Shown: piece after piece, positions 5,613 to 6,116 of the stretch | How positions within the stretch are numbered: position 1 is the first letter of the stretch | Layout of the letters: each line of letters begins with the position of its first letter | NCBI GenBank assembly: GCA_937944075.1 | Contig: CALDZZ010000038.1 | Coordinates: 1-6,116 of the forward strand | From: an uncultured Rhizobiaceae group bacterium | GTDB taxonomy: Bacteria > Pseudomonadota > Alphaproteobacteria > Rhizobiales > Rhizobiaceae | Reading direction: 5' to 3' | DNA: 6,116 nucleotides | Translations under genes and position numbers: made by a program | The notes under the pieces: model-generated | The model's input: only the letters and a program-made list of their open reading frames with translations | Told to the model about the DNA's origin: nothing | Databases searched by the model: none

Positions 5613-6116
5613 CAGGCAATCTTCCTGTATCTTTGAGAGATATCTTCACCGAAGTTCAACGTCTGAACAAGTTCAAATCCGTCAGGCATCGTCGTTGGTG
5701 TAAAAGGTGCGTAGACAGCATCTTCCGGCTTGCCAGGTTGTTCTGCAATTCCGCCTATATGGATTAAAATCTGATCAACCAGTTCATCGTTTATAAACCC
5801 CTCGGCGATACCTGCACCGCCTTCAACCATGATGGATTGTATGCCTCTTGCTGCAAGATCATCCATTAACTCAGGTAGGGCAATTCTGCCACCTTCCATT
5901 TCGCAAGCCTGATGTTGGACACCGTTTTGGGCTAGCATCTGCCGATATTCCTGAGGTGCGGACATGGGCGCAACAATAATTGTTGGCACTTTCAATGCAG
6001 TTTTTATTACGGTTGCATTTTCGTCCAGACGCGCTTTTTCATCCAGTATGATGCGGGTTGGCGATCTGGATTCAAGGCCTGGTAACCGACAATCAAGACT
6101 TGGGTCATCGTGATAG
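5612..6116 (-). CDS. ribD: RibD, C-terminal pyrimidine reductase part (5' end outside the window)
   Basis: The frame is open to the right window edge, giving 167 residues of what is normally a protein of about 360-400. The visible part is the RibD C-terminal (dihydrofolate-reductase-like) domain, which uses NADPH to reduce the ribosylamino pyrimidine to the ribitylamino form. The edge reads YHDDPSLDCRLPGLESRSP, the typical entry to the reductase domain (D-D-P-x-L-x-x-R-x-P-G), then TRIILDEKARL, a middle part, and SIMVEGGAGIAEGFIN, whose EGG lies in the NADPH/substrate region. The zinc-dependent deaminase domain must lie beyond the edge; that it exists is inferred, and a stand-alone reductase cannot be excluded. 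A TTG at 5993-5995 is an internal Leu codon, not a start. The stop overlaps the ribE start by 1 nt. Confidence 0.93.
   Translation of the reverse strand, partial: YHDDPSLDCRLPGLESRSPTRIILDEKARLDENATVIKTALKVPTIIVAPMSAPQEYRQMLAQNGVQHQACEMEGGRIALPELMDDLAARGIQSIMVEGGAGIAEGFINDELVDQILIHIGGIAEQPGKPEDAVYAPFTPTTMPDGFELVQTLNFGEDISQRYRKIA

Overview
The window is chromosomal DNA from an alphaproteobacterium, most likely Hyphomicrobiales (Rhizobiales) or a near relative. This rests on protein resemblance and on gene order: a ribD-ribE-ribH-nusB-thiL vitamin cluster runs towards a BamE-family lipoprotein and a ubiquinol-cytochrome c chaperone homologue. The DNA looks more AT-rich than classical rhizobia, so a marine or low-GC lineage is plausible, but genus cannot be read from the sequence. 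No RNA gene, insertion sequence, CRISPR array or phage gene was seen.

Layout from left to right. Positions 1-173 (minus) hold the N-terminal part of a ubiquinol-cytochrome c chaperone-family protein. Positions 174-328 are a divergent intergenic region with a long imperfect inverted repeat and a TATAAT-type promoter candidate. Positions 329-823 (plus) encode a BamE (SmpA/OmlA) outer-membrane lipoprotein. It converges on a long minus-strand unit, read from right to left: ribD (its 5' part lies off the right edge), ribE, a lipid-anchored alpha/beta-hydrolase-like protein, ribH, nusB, thiL and an MFS transporter. Most joints are overlaps: TGATG for ribD/ribE, TAATG for ribH/nusB, 20 bp for nusB/thiL, and no gap at thiL/MFS. 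The only real gaps in the unit flank the hydrolase gene, 74 bp and 94 bp.

Together, RibD, RibE and RibH cover the deaminase/reductase step, lumazine synthesis and the final dismutation of riboflavin synthesis. ThiL makes thiamine diphosphate, NusB is a transcription antitermination factor, and the MFS protein has no assignable substrate. The less ordinary points are: (1) the MFS gene has no ATG or GTG at its evident N-terminus, and a CTG overlapping the thiL stop behind a good Shine-Dalgarno is a candidate start; (2) a lipoprotein hydrolase of unknown role splits ribE from ribH and may have its own promoter; (3) an inverted repeat overlaps the -35 candidates of the divergent region. I found no clearly new multi-gene system; the window is mainly housekeeping genes.
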